Assembly (NCBI GenBank): GCA_016209035.1
Contig: JACQWX010000066.1
Span: 20,180 to 84,179 of the forward strand
Direction of reading: 5' to 3'
DNA from: Elusimicrobiota bacterium
GTDB taxonomy: Bacteria; Elusimicrobiota; Elusimicrobia; UBA1565; UBA9628
Length of the DNA: 64,000 bases
The notes beneath the pieces were generated by a model. That model saw only the letters and a list, made by a program, of their open reading frames with translations. It had not been told where the DNA came from and ran no database searches. Positions 36,604 to 45,722 of this stretch are shown piece by piece; the first letter of the stretch is position 1, and every line of letters starts with the position of its first letter. Both the position numbers and the translations under genes were made by a program.

Positions 36604-37704
36604 ATGCCCGCTCCAATCGGGTTGCAGGCGGCGGTCCTCAGACACGTCGTCGGGCGCCGGATCGCGGGAACGCGGCGTTTTCCGCTGGTGCTCATGCTCG
36701 AACCCCTCTTCGGCTGCAACCTCGCGTGCCGGGGCTGCGGGAAGATCCAGTACCCGCCGGACGTGATGCGCCGCATGCTCTCTCCCGAGGAGTGCTGGAA
36801 GGCGGCCGCCGAGTGCGGCGCGCCCGTGGTCGCGGTGGCCGGCGGCGAGCCCCTCATCCACCCGGAGATCGGCCGGATCGTGGAGGGACTCATCGATCGC
36901 GGCCGGTATGTCCACCTGTGCACCAACGCCCTCCTCCTGGAGGGTAGCCTCGAGAAGTTCCGGCCGAGCTCCCATCTGGTCTGGAGCGTCCATCTCGACG
37001 GCGGCGAGGAGGTCCACGACCGGATGGTGGGCCGCAAAGGCGCCTACCAGACCGTGACCCGCGCGATCAGGGAGGCCTTGGCCCGCGGGCACCGGGTCAT
37101 GACCAACACCACGGTCTTCGTGGGCGGGGACCCGGAGCTCTTCCGGCGGTTCTTCGACGACTGCATGGCCTTAGGTATCGACGGCATGATCATCTCGCCG
37201 GGCTACGCCTACGACAACGCCCTGGAGGTTGGGATATTCCTGGACAGGAGCGGGACGCAGGCCTGGTTCCGGGAGACCCTGCGGGGCTGGCGTTCCATGG
37301 GGTGGGACTTCAACCACAGCCCCTACTACCTCGACTTCCTTGAGGGGAAACGCGACTACGAGTGCATGCCCTGGGGCAACCCTCTGCGCCACGTGCTGGG
37401 GTGGCAGAGGCCCTGTTATCTCATGTCCGAAGGCGCGCCCGCGCCAACCTATCGGGAGCTCCTGGAGAGCACCCCCTGGGAGCGCTACGGCCGGCGGTCC
37501 GGGCACCCCAGCTGCAGCCAGTGCATGGCCCATGTCGGCTACGAGCCGGCTGCGGTCCTCGAGGGGTTCGCGAGCGTCGGGAGCTTCTTCAAGCTGGTCA
37601 AAGAATTCATGAGCGTCAAAAGGAGTCCCCGAAAAACGGCGAACGCAGAAACGGCCGTTCGGGAAGCCGCCGCTTCCCGAGCGGGCAGGCTTCCCGCGCT
37701 ATGA
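36604..37704 (+). CDS. hpnH: Adenosyl-hopene transferase HpnH (radical SAM)
   Basis: CNLACRGCGKIQYP, VAVAGGEPLIHPEI, SVHLDGGEEVHDRMV, ISPGYAYDNA. Confidence 0.95.
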   Translation: MPAPIGLQAAVLRHVVGRRIAGTRRFPLVLMLEPLFGCNLACRGCGKIQYPPDVMRRMLSPEECWKAAAECGAPVVAVAGGEPLIHPEIGRIVEGLIDRGRYVHLCTNALLLEGSLEKFRPSSHLVWSVHLDGGEEVHDRMVGRKGAYQTVTRAIREALARGHRVMTNTTVFVGGDPELFRRFFDDCMALGIDGMIISPGYAYDNALEVGIFLDRSGTQAWFRETLRGWRSMGWDFNHSPYYLDFLEGKRDYECMPWGNPLRHVLGWQRPCYLMSEGAPAPTYRELLESTPWERYGRRSGHPSCSQCMAHVGYEPAAVLEGFASVGSFFKLVKEFMSVKRSPRKTANAETAVREAAASRAGRLPAL

Positions 37705-39446
37705 AGGACGCCGCTTTCCTCACGGGCGCGACCGGCTTCGTCGGAGGCAACCTGGCGCGGCTCCTCGTGAAGAAGGGCTTAAGGGTCCGGGCGCTGGTGC
37801 GGCCTGACGCCGACGTGCGCAACATCACGGGCCTGGATGTCGAGATTATTCAGGGAGATCTCTTAGACACGAAAGCATTGCGCGCCGGCGTAGCCGGCGC
37901 GCGGCTCGTCTTCCACCTCGCCGCCGATTACCGTCTGTGGGTCAGGAACCCGGACGACATGTACGCGGCCAACGTCCAGGGCACGGTCAACGTCCTCTCA
38001 GCCGCCGGGGAAGCCGGCGCCGAGAGGATCGTCCACTGCTCGAGCGTGGCCGCGGTCCGCCCCCCTAAGGGCCGCAGCCCGGTCGGCGAGGAATCGCATT
38101 ACGCCGGCCCGCACGAGCCGATCGGCCCCTACAAGAAGTCGAAGTTCCTGGCCGAGAAGGCCGCCCTCGAGCTCGCGGCCAAGGGCCTTCCCGTGGTGGT
38201 GGTCAACCCCTCGACGCCGGTCGGGCCCTTCGACGTCAAGCCGACCCCGACGGGCAAGGTCATCGTCGATTTCCTCTGCGGCCGCATGCCTTCCTATGTG
38301 GAGACCGGCCTCAACCTCGTCGACGTCCGCGACGTGGCGGAAGGGCACTGGCTCGCGGCGCTCAAAGGGCGTCCCGGCGAGCGCTACATCCTCGGCGCCG
38401 AGAACATGACCCTCGGCGACATCCTGTCCGTGGTCTCGGAGTTGAGCGGCCTGCCCAAACCCGCTTTCAAGACGCCCTACGCGCTCGCCTATCTCGTCGG
38501 CGTGCTCGACACCGCGCGTTGCCGGGCGTTCGGCGGCGACCCGTTCGCCCCGCTCGATGCGGTCAAGATGGCGAGGCACTACATGTGGTACGACTCCTCC
38601 AAGGCCCGAACGGAGTTGGGCTTCAGCCCCGGCCCCGCGCGCCTGGCGCTCGCCGACGCCGTGGAATGGTTCCGCGCCAACGGATACGCCCCCGAAGGGA
38701 CCTGCCCTGGGCCTCGCCCAGGACCTTCCAGCGCACGCCCGCCGTCGGAGGCCTCGGGGACGCAGCTGTTGTGCGCCGCGACCCGCTGGGAGGCCGGGCC
38801 TCTAGCCGCCCGGCTCGGCCTGACGGCCCAGCCCGACCATCGCCTCTTCGAAGGGGTCGTGGGGGCGCGCCCGATGCTCCTCTTGAAGACGGGCATGGGA
38901 GCCCGGAAGACTTCCGAGGCGATGGCCGGATTCGAGCGCGCGGCTGGAGGAAGGCTTGCGTCCATCTCCCGCGTGCTCAGCGTCGGCCTGGCAGGCGCCC
39001 TGCGGCCCGACATCAAGCCGGGGGACCTGGTCGCGGACTTCACGGCGGAGCCTGGGGTCGGCCTCGCCGCCAGGCAGGCCGCCTCTGGCCGGGGCCTGCG
39101 CCTGCACCTCGGCCGGATCGGCGCCGGTTCCGGCGTCCTGACGCCCGCCCAGAAGGTTTCCGCCGGGGAGGCGACCGACGAATGCGCCGTGGACATGGAG
39201 TCCGGCGCTGTTCGGCGATGGGCGGCCCTGCATGGCCGGCCGTTCCTCAATGTCCGGGTCATCCTGGACGCCATGGACGAGCCGCTCCCCGCGTTCATCG
39301 ACGATCCCGACGATCTCGCGGCGCTCGCCCTCCAGGCCCTGCTCCATCCCTTCAGCGTCCCATACCTGCTGAGGCTGGGCGCGAGGGCCGACCGATGCGT
39401 CGGGAACCTGGCGGCATTCTTGGAGGAGTTCCTCCCTCGGCTATGA
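37701..39446 (+). CDS. HpnA (sugar epimerase/SDR)-HpnG (hopanoid-associated phosphorylase) fusion
   Basis: FLTGATGFVGGNLARLLV, FHLAADYRLWVRNP, PVGPFDVKPTPTGK (HpnA); then, with no stop, CAATRWEAGPLAARL, VSVGLAGAL-type region, DMESGAVRRWA (HpnG). Confidence 0.85.
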   Translation: MKDAAFLTGATGFVGGNLARLLVKKGLRVRALVRPDADVRNITGLDVEIIQGDLLDTKALRAGVAGARLVFHLAADYRLWVRNPDDMYAANVQGTVNVLSAAGEAGAERIVHCSSVAAVRPPKGRSPVGEESHYAGPHEPIGPYKKSKFLAEKAALELAAKGLPVVVVNPSTPVGPFDVKPTPTGKVIVDFLCGRMPSYVETGLNLVDVRDVAEGHWLAALKGRPGERYILGAENMTLGDILSVVSELSGLPKPAFKTPYALAYLVGVLDTARCRAFGGDPFAPLDAVKMARHYMWYDSSKARTELGFSPGPARLALADAVEWFRANGYAPEGTCPGPRPGPSSARPPSEASGTQLLCAATRWEAGPLAARLGLTAQPDHRLFEGVVGARPMLLLKTGMGARKTSEAMAGFERAAGGRLASISRVLSVGLAGALRPDIKPGDLVADFTAEPGVGLAARQAASGRGLRLHLGRIGAGSGVLTPAQKVSAGEATDECAVDMESGAVRRWAALHGRPFLNVRVILDAMDEPLPAFIDDPDDLAALALQALLHPFSVPYLLRLGARADRCVGNLAAFLEEFLPRL

Positions 39447-40354
39447 CGCGGCTCAAGCGTTTCATCGAGGCCCATTCCCCCATCGTCGACCGGGAGTTGG
39501 ACCGGCTCCTCAGCCCCCGGCCCGGAGAACCGGGCTCCATCCGCCGGGCCATGCGCTACTCGGTCTTCGCCGGAGGCAAGAGGCTCAGACCCGTGCTCGT
39601 CTTCGCCGCGGCACGCGCCTGCGGCAAGCCTTCCTCAAGCGTCGCCGGGGCCGCGGCGGCGTTGGAGATGATCCACGCCTACTCTCTGATCCACGACGAC
39701 CTTCCGGCCATGGACGACGACGACCTCAGGCGCGGCAAGCCTACGAACCACAAGGTCTTCGGCGAGGCCATGGCGATCCTGGCGGGCGACGGGCTCCTCA
39801 CCCTCGCCTTCGAGGCCTTGGCCTTGAACGCCCGCCGAGCCGGCTTGGACGCGAAGTCGGCCTGTGAGTTGGTCCGCGTCGTCTCGGAGGCGGCCGGGAC
39901 CAGGGGGATGGTGGGCGGGCAGGTGGCGGACATCGAGGCGGAGGGCTTGCTGGGGAGGAAGAAGAGCCGGGCCGCTCTGGCGGCTCGGTTGAGATACATC
40001 CACGAGCGCAAGACGGCGGCGCTCATCACGGCAAGCCTCGATGCCGGGGCCATTCTGGCGAAGGCAAGCCTTCGCCAGAGAAACGCCCTGCGCCTCTACG
40101 GCCGCGCCCTGGGATTGGCCTTTCAGGTCGCCGACGACGTCCTGGACGTGGTGGGCGACAAGAGGAAGCTGGGGAAGAAGGGCTCCGACCGCCGGAACAA
40201 GAAGCTCACCTACGCCTCCCTGTGCGGCCTTGCCGCGGCGCGCGGGGAGGCTCGGCGCCTCGTGGCACGCGCCCATGCCCATCTGCGGCCCTTCGGGAGC
40301 GGGGCGCAGGTGCTGCACGAGTTGGCGGATTACGTAGTGGAGAGGGATCGGTAG
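39443..40354 (+). CDS. ispA: Polyprenyl synthetase (farnesyl/geranyl diphosphate synthase-like)
   Basis: GGKRLRPVLVFAAARACG, SLIHDDLPAMDDDDLRRGKPTNHKVFGEA, FQVADDVLDVVGDKRKLGKKGSD. Confidence 0.92.
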   Translation: MTRLKRFIEAHSPIVDRELDRLLSPRPGEPGSIRRAMRYSVFAGGKRLRPVLVFAAARACGKPSSSVAGAAAALEMIHAYSLIHDDLPAMDDDDLRRGKPTNHKVFGEAMAILAGDGLLTLAFEALALNARRAGLDAKSACELVRVVSEAAGTRGMVGGQVADIEAEGLLGRKKSRAALAARLRYIHERKTAALITASLDAGAILAKASLRQRNALRLYGRALGLAFQVADDVLDVVGDKRKLGKKGSDRRNKKLTYASLCGLAAARGEARRLVARAHAHLRPFGSGAQVLHELADYVVERDR

Positions 40355-40485
40355 GAGGCAGAAGATGACGAACGGCATCAGCCCCCACAGCTGCTTGCCC
40401 CTGGCCTTAGGGAAAGCGGTGCCAGGGGCCGTGCGACAGTATGTTCTCCTCATCGCACGGCCTCCCCGCGGGGGAGGCAAGTGAC

Positions 40486-40680
40486 ATGAGAGACGGCAAA
40501 TGGCTGCAGCCTCGGTACGCCGGCCGGGAGGTCTTCGAGCGCGACTATCCCGTCATCGACTTCGCCGGCTTGGACGTCTACTGCCCGGGGTGCCGGGCGC
40601 CGGTGAGGCTTTCCCGCAAGGCGGCCAGCGGCCGCATCGGGGGCTGGTGCAAGAGATGCGACCGAGGGGTGTGTCCATGA
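40486..40680 (+). CDS. Small zinc-ribbon-like protein, 64 aa
   Basis: MRDGKW...YCPGCRAPV...GGWCKRCDRGVCP; CxxC pairs. Confidence 0.5.
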   Translation: MRDGKWLQPRYAGREVFERDYPVIDFAGLDVYCPGCRAPVRLSRKAASGRIGGWCKRCDRGVCP

Positions 40681-40729
40681 CCGAGCATAGCGAGGGGATG
40701 GTAGATTCCGAGGCCGTGGGAGGGAAACC

Positions 40730-40984
40730 ATGACGACCGAGACCGTCACGAAGAAGGAGAAGACCAAGAAGGCCGGGGAGGGACGCGACCCCTCCAAAGT
40801 GGAGCAGCGCCTCCCTCCCTCCCGGGGCCTGTGCCGCCGCTGCGGCGAGAACAAGCCCGTCAACCGCCTGATGCTGTGCTACCCCTGCTGGGTCAAGACC
40901 AGGCTCGAGGAGCGCGGCTGGCGGGAAGGCATGCCCCATCCCGACGACTGCGGCTGCGTCGGCCTGGGCGAGCACGCTATCTGA
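40730..40984 (+). CDS. Small zinc-ribbon-like protein, 84 aa
   Basis: GLCRRCGENKPVNRLMLCYPCWVKTRLEERGWREGMPHPDDCGCVG; CxxC pairs. Confidence 0.5.
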   Translation: MTTETVTKKEKTKKAGEGRDPSKVEQRLPPSRGLCRRCGENKPVNRLMLCYPCWVKTRLEERGWREGMPHPDDCGCVGLGEHAI

Positions 40985-41516
40985 AGACGGTCTTGCGGTA
41001 GAAGGCGAGCTCCCGGAGCGAGTCGCGCACATCCTCCAGGGCCTCGTGTTTCTCGGGTTTCTGCGGGAAGTGCGATTCGGGAGGATACCAGCGGAGCACC
41101 AGCTCCTTGAGCGTGCTCACATCGATCGAGCGGTAGTGGAAGAAATCGTGCAGGCGAGGCATGTACTTCAACAGGAAGCGCCGGTCCTGCCCGATGGTGT
41201 TGCCGCAGAGCGGGGAGGCCCTGGGCAGACACCATTCCTGGACGAACCGCAGCGTGCGCTCCTCTGCCGCGGCCATCGCGACCCCCGATCCGCGCACTCT
41301 CTGGATGAGCCCCGAGCCGCCGTGGTGCTCGAGGCACCAGGGGTCCATCGAGGAGAGCGTCTTCTCGGGATGGCGCACCGGCAGGCAGGGACCCTCCGCC
41401 AGGACGTTGAGGTCGCTGTCCGTGACGATGGTCGCGATCTCGAGGATGGTATGCCTCTCGGGGTCGAGCCCCGTCATCTCCAGGTCGAGCCACACAAGGT
41501 TCTTCTCGTGCCGCAC
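40977..41516 (-). CDS. orn: Oligoribonuclease
   Basis: NLVWLDLEMTGLDPERHTILEIATIVTDSDLNVLAEGP, RSIDVSTLKELVLRWYP, HEALEDVRDSLRELAFYR. Confidence 0.95.
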   Translation of the reverse strand: MRHEKNLVWLDLEMTGLDPERHTILEIATIVTDSDLNVLAEGPCLPVRHPEKTLSSMDPWCLEHHGGSGLIQRVRGSGVAMAAAEERTLRFVQEWCLPRASPLCGNTIGQDRRFLLKYMPRLHDFFHYRSIDVSTLKELVLRWYPPESHFPQKPEKHEALEDVRDSLRELAFYRKTVFR

Positions 41517-41526
41517 GGTGGAACCC

Positions 41527-41535
41527 ATGATACCA
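41527..41535 (-). promoter_or_regulatory. Extended -10 element upstream of orn GTG 41516
   Basis: Minus strand TGGTATCAT, 10 nt before GTG. Confidence 0.45.
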
Positions 41536-41724
41536 TACCGGTATCCAACATGCCAGGAGGGGGCCGCGAGGCATGATAGGAGCTCGACCTCACCCACTTT
41601 TCCCTGAGGGCTGACGGGCCAGCCTGCCCGATTCAAATCATGCTCGGGGTCCTGCCGCCGGTGGGGCCCATCGGCCTCTGCTCGCTCGTCGTGCATCGGG
41701 ATTGACTGGCGGACGCTGAGCAAG

Positions 41725-42297
41725 ATGGGCGGATACGTAGGCCTTCTGGGATACGCTCTCGCCCTGGGCCTGGTGGCGGGCTGCGCCACCACGTCGAAGC
41801 CGCAGCAACCTGTCGGCCCGGCGTCCCCTGAGTGGGTCATGAAGGGCTCGGGAGCCTTCAAGGACGCCAACGGCATCAGCATCATCTACGGCGTCGGCGC
41901 GTCGCAGGGGACGAGGCTGGTCCCGCTCGCCCGCAACGAGGCCGACAACAAGGCGGCCGAGGAGATCTCGCGGGTCATCAACAACTACGTCTCGGGCCTG
42001 CTGAAGTCCTACATGGCCTCCACCACGGCCGGCGACCTGAGCAAGTCCAGCGAGGAGAAGCATGTCTCGTCCACGATGAAGGCCTACACCCAGTCCTTGC
42101 TGCACGGGGCGCAGGTCATCGACCACTGGAAGGACCCGCAGGACGGGACCCTCTACGCCCTGGCCAAGCTCGACATGACCGGGATCAGGAAGGCCCTGGA
42201 GGAGACGAAGGAGCTCGACGCCAAGGTCCGCGACTACGTCCGGGCCAACGCCGAGAAGGCCTTCGACGAGCTGGCTGCCGAGGAAGCGAAGCATTAA
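41725..42297 (+). CDS. LPP20-family lipoprotein
   Basis: Lipobox GLVAGC; PEWVMKGSGAFKD, YGVGASQG, ARNEADNKAAEEISRVI. Confidence 0.75.
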   Translation: MGGYVGLLGYALALGLVAGCATTSKPQQPVGPASPEWVMKGSGAFKDANGISIIYGVGASQGTRLVPLARNEADNKAAEEISRVINNYVSGLLKSYMASTTAGDLSKSSEEKHVSSTMKAYTQSLLHGAQVIDHWKDPQDGTLYALAKLDMTGIRKALEETKELDAKVRDYVRANAEKAFDELAAEEAKH

Positions 42298-42299
42298 TC

Positions 42300-42392
42300 A
42301 ACAAGGCAAGCGCCGCATCGGCGCTTGCCCCGGCTCGCCGGACCTAGGGCTCGCCGGGACTAGCGAGAGGAGGACGGAGCGCTTGCCTTGTT
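42300..42392. repeat. Intergenic structured element with nested inverted repeats
   Basis: AACAAGGCAAGCGC (42300-42313) / GCGCTTGCCTTGTT (42379-42392), inner GGCAAGCGC / GCGCTTGCC hairpin (42305-42329), T-rich tail. Confidence 0.7.
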
Positions 42393-42424
42393 TGTTTTCT
42401 GCGTTTGAGCGTCTGAGGAGTTTT

Positions 42425-43039
42425 ATGAACTTCTATTGGCCTTTCCTTTTCATCTTCATCGCCGCGGGCATCCTGCCGGCGGCGACGGGATGCGGCGCCT
42501 CGACCAAGGTCCAACGCATGGACGTCGACGAGGTGAAGGACATCAGCGGCAAGTGGAACGACGCCGACTCCAAGATGGTCGCCGACGAGATGATCCAGGA
42601 CTGCCTGAGCAGGCCGTGGCTGGGCAAGGCCAAGGAGGCCAAGGGCGCGGAGCCGACCGTGATCGTCGGCGCCGTGCGCAATCAGAGCCACGAGCACATC
42701 AACACCGACACCTTCGTGGAGAACCTCCAAAGGGCGCTGATCAACTCGGGGGACGTCGAGTTCGTCGCTTCCAAAGGCGAACGCGGCGAGGTCCGCGATG
42801 AGCGCCTGGACCAGGACGCCAACGCCTCGGAGGAGACGCGCAAGGAGCACGGCCAGGAGTCCGGCGCGGACTTCATGCTCTCCGGCGCGATCAACACCAT
42901 CCAAGATTCCGAGGGCGGCAAGACCGTCATGTTCTATCAGGTCAACCTCAAGCTCTTGAACATGAAGAGCAACAAGATCTCATGGAACGGCGAGAAGAAG
43001 ATCAAGAAGTTCATCAAGCAGGCGAAAGTGTCATGGTGA
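42425..43039 (+). CDS. LpoB-like penicillin-binding-protein activator lipoprotein
   Basis: DISGKWNDADSKMVADEMIQDCL, VGAVRNQSHEHINTDTFVENLQRALINSG, GADFMLSGAINTI. Confidence 0.78.
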   Translation: MNFYWPFLFIFIAAGILPAATGCGASTKVQRMDVDEVKDISGKWNDADSKMVADEMIQDCLSRPWLGKAKEAKGAEPTVIVGAVRNQSHEHINTDTFVENLQRALINSGDVEFVASKGERGEVRDERLDQDANASEETRKEHGQESGADFMLSGAINTIQDSEGGKTVMFYQVNLKLLNMKSNKISWNGEKKIKKFIKQAKVSW

Positions 43040-44409
43040 TCGCCGCGGCTCGGGTCCCGGGACAAGGGCGGGCGCTGTTGCCCGCCCTTGCCCTTTTCGT
43101 GCTGGCGGCCTGCGGGCCGTCGATCGCGACGAAGAGGACGCTCAACACCTTCATCGCGGCGAAGGACTACGGCGCGGCCGAGGCTCACCTCCAGAAAGTC
43201 AAGGAGTCGCAGTACGCCAAGAAGAACGCCGTTCTCTACTACCTCGAGCTCGGGACCGTGCAGCATCACGCCGGCAAGTACAAGGAGTCGGACGCGAGCT
43301 TCGAGAAGGCGGAGAACCGGATGCGGGAGCTCTACACCAAGTCCGCCACCAAGGCCGCCGGGTCCATGATGATCAACGACATGACCGTGGATTACGCGGG
43401 CGAGGCCTTCGAAAGGGCGCTCACCCACGTGTTCCGGGCGCTGAACTACGTCTTCTTGGAGGACATCGAGGAGGCGCTGGTGGAGTCGCGCAAGGTGGAG
43501 GTCTTCCTGGACGAGCTCAACAGGCTCCGGGGGAGGAAGAGCACCTACAAGGACGACGCCTTCGCCCGCTACCTCGACGGGATGCTCTACGAGGAGGCGG
43601 GCAAGGAGGACGACGCGCGCATCTCCTTCGAATCGGCGGAGAATGCCTATGGCTGGTACGCCTCGGACTACAACACCCCTCCCCCCCGGTTCGACCTGCC
43701 TGAGGACGGGAATCTGGGCGAGGTGGTGTTCATCCACTACGCCGGGGTCGCGCCCATCAAGCTCTCCAAGACCTTCCAGGTGGCGTGGAACGACGCGATG
43801 GTCGCGGTCAACTCGAGCGAGATGAGGGACGACCCCGAGAGGAACTCGGCCCAGTTCAAGAACGCCCTGCGCGCGGGCTTGACCGGCAAGGCCATCACGG
43901 TCTCCTACCCCGAGTACACGCAGGACCCGTTCGTCATCACGGACTCCGACATCGAGGTGGGTGGGCAGACGGCTCCCGCGGTCCTCATGGAGGACGTCTC
44001 GGCCATCGCGTTCAAGGACCTCAAAGAGCGCCAGGCGCTCATCCGCACCAAGTCCATCGCCCGGGCCATGATCAAGTACATGATCGCCCAGACCATCAAC
44101 AAGTCCGTCGAGAAGGAGTACGGAGCGGGCTGGGGCCTCGTCTCGAAGCTCGTGACCAGCGGGGCGGCGGCCGCCAGCGAGGTGGCCGACACCCGAGGGT
44201 GGTCCACGGTCCCTTCCCAGATACGCATGGCCCGCATGAGGCTCAAGCCCGGGACCTACACGGTCACCGCGCGCTTCAAGTCGAGCACCACGGCGGTCGT
44301 GTCGACGCAGACGTTCGACAACGTCGTGGTCAAGCGGGGAAAGCGCACCTTCCTCAACCACCGGACCGCCTGCGAGCCGGCTTGCGCGCCGGCGACGCCT
44401 AGGAGGTAG
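43033..44409 (+). CDS. COG3014-type TPR lipoprotein
   Basis: Lipobox LAAC; AAKDYGAAEAHLQ, YYLELGTVQHHAGKYKESDASFEKAE, PEDGNLGEVVFIHYAGVAPIK. Confidence 0.75.
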   Translation: MVIAAARVPGQGRALLPALALFVLAACGPSIATKRTLNTFIAAKDYGAAEAHLQKVKESQYAKKNAVLYYLELGTVQHHAGKYKESDASFEKAENRMRELYTKSATKAAGSMMINDMTVDYAGEAFERALTHVFRALNYVFLEDIEEALVESRKVEVFLDELNRLRGRKSTYKDDAFARYLDGMLYEEAGKEDDARISFESAENAYGWYASDYNTPPPRFDLPEDGNLGEVVFIHYAGVAPIKLSKTFQVAWNDAMVAVNSSEMRDDPERNSAQFKNALRAGLTGKAITVSYPEYTQDPFVITDSDIEVGGQTAPAVLMEDVSAIAFKDLKERQALIRTKSIARAMIKYMIAQTINKSVEKEYGAGWGLVSKLVTSGAAAASEVADTRGWSTVPSQIRMARMRLKPGTYTVTARFKSSTTAVVSTQTFDNVVVKRGKRTFLNHRTACEPACAPATPRR

Positions 44410-44421
44410 CCTCCCACGTCC

Positions 44422-45672
44422 ATGATCGATCTCGTCAAGAACCTCGCCGCCGTCAACCGCAGGACCAAGGCGTCCGTCATCAGGGAACTGCTGAAGCTCA
44501 CCAACAAGCCGGAGATCATCTCCTTCGCCGGCGGGCTGCCGGACCCCAAGACCTTCCCGGCCGAGATCTTCTCCGACATCGCCTCCGACATCCTCAAGAC
44601 CAAGAGCTCCCGGGCGCTCCAGTACGGGCCGACCGAGGGCCTGCCGGAGTTCCAGGAGCAGATCATCCGGATGCTGCGCGAGGAGGAGGGCATCGTCATC
44701 AAGCCGGAGAACGTCCTCGTCACCACCGCCTCCCAACAGGCCTTGGACCTCGTGGGCAGGGCCTTCATCGACCTGATGGATCCCATCATCGTGGAGCTCC
44801 CCAGCTACATCGGGGGACTCCAAGCCTTCAACGCCAGCGGGGCGAGGATGATCGGCGTGCGCGGCGACGACAACGGCCTCCTGGCCGACGAGCTCGAGAA
44901 GAAGCTCCACCAGCTGCGCGACGAGGAGGAGCACTACAAGTTCGTCTACGTCGTGCCCGACTTCCAGAACCCGAGCGGGGTCACCCTGGCCGAGGAGCGC
45001 CGCAGGAAGGTGGTGCGCCTCGCCGAGATGTACAACGTGCTCGTGCTGGAGGATTCCCCCTACCGCGCCATCCGCTTCGAGGGCAAGGAGCCCCACATGC
45101 TCTTCAAGCTCGGCCGGGTCGGGAACACCGTGTCCCTGTTCACCTTCTCGAAGACCCTGGCGCCGAGCCTGAGGCTGGGCTTCGTGGTCGCCCACGAGGC
45201 CATCATCAGGCGGCTCTCCATCCTCAAGCAGTCCATGGACCTGTGCACCTCGCCGCTCTGCCAGCTCATGGCGTCGGAGTTCCTGGCGCGCGGCCTTTAC
45301 AAGCCCCATGTCGAGACCCTGCGCAGGCTCTACAAGGTCAAGAAGGACGCCATGCTCTCGGCCCTCCAGCGCTACATGCCGGAGGACGAGGGCATCACCT
45401 GGACCAAGCCCGAGGGCGGCCTCTTCCTCTGGGTGCGCCTGCCCGAGCACATGAACGCCGACGAACTGTTCTACGAGGCGGTCAAGGAGAACGTGGCCTA
45501 CGTCATCGGGTCGGCCTTCCACTGCGACGGGACCGGCCACAACACCATGCGCCTGAACTTCTCCTACCCGACCGTGGAGCGGATCGACGAGGGCATCAAA
45601 AGGCTGGCCAAGGTCGTCAAGGCCAACCTGCACCGCGTCAAGGCCCGCCCCGCGGCTCAGGCCGTCCGTTGA
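44422..45672 (+). CDS. PLP-dependent aminotransferase class I/II (2-aminoadipate transaminase-like)
   Basis: ISFAGGLPDPKTFP, LQYGPTEGLPEFQEQI, VPDFQNPSGVTLAEERR, LFTFSKTLAPSLRLGF. Confidence 0.92.
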   Translation: MIDLVKNLAAVNRRTKASVIRELLKLTNKPEIISFAGGLPDPKTFPAEIFSDIASDILKTKSSRALQYGPTEGLPEFQEQIIRMLREEEGIVIKPENVLVTTASQQALDLVGRAFIDLMDPIIVELPSYIGGLQAFNASGARMIGVRGDDNGLLADELEKKLHQLRDEEEHYKFVYVVPDFQNPSGVTLAEERRRKVVRLAEMYNVLVLEDSPYRAIRFEGKEPHMLFKLGRVGNTVSLFTFSKTLAPSLRLGFVVAHEAIIRRLSILKQSMDLCTSPLCQLMASEFLARGLYKPHVETLRRLYKVKKDAMLSALQRYMPEDEGITWTKPEGGLFLWVRLPEHMNADELFYEAVKENVAYVIGSAFHCDGTGHNTMRLNFSYPTVERIDEGIKRLAKVVKANLHRVKARPAAQAVR

Positions 45673-45722
45673 CAGCCGAGAGAGGGACGTATTGCGGCGG
45701 ATCATTGGACTTGGTAGGGAAG

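Noticed and set aside
37880-37902. GCGCGCCGGC-gta-GCCGGCGCGC hairpin in the HpnA domain
   Set aside because: Encodes an expected stretch of the protein (ALRAGVAGARLV) with no sign of insertion; likely GC-rich coding coincidence
40054-40079. TCTGGCGAAGGC-aa-GCCTTCGCCAGA hairpin in the prenyl synthase gene
   Set aside because: Striking 12-bp stem, but the protein shows no evident insertion there; not enough to claim an element
42937-45705. 922-aa minus-strand ORF
   Set aside because: Antisense to the COG3014 lipoprotein and aminotransferase genes; composition is a high-GC mirror artefact with no recognisable domain
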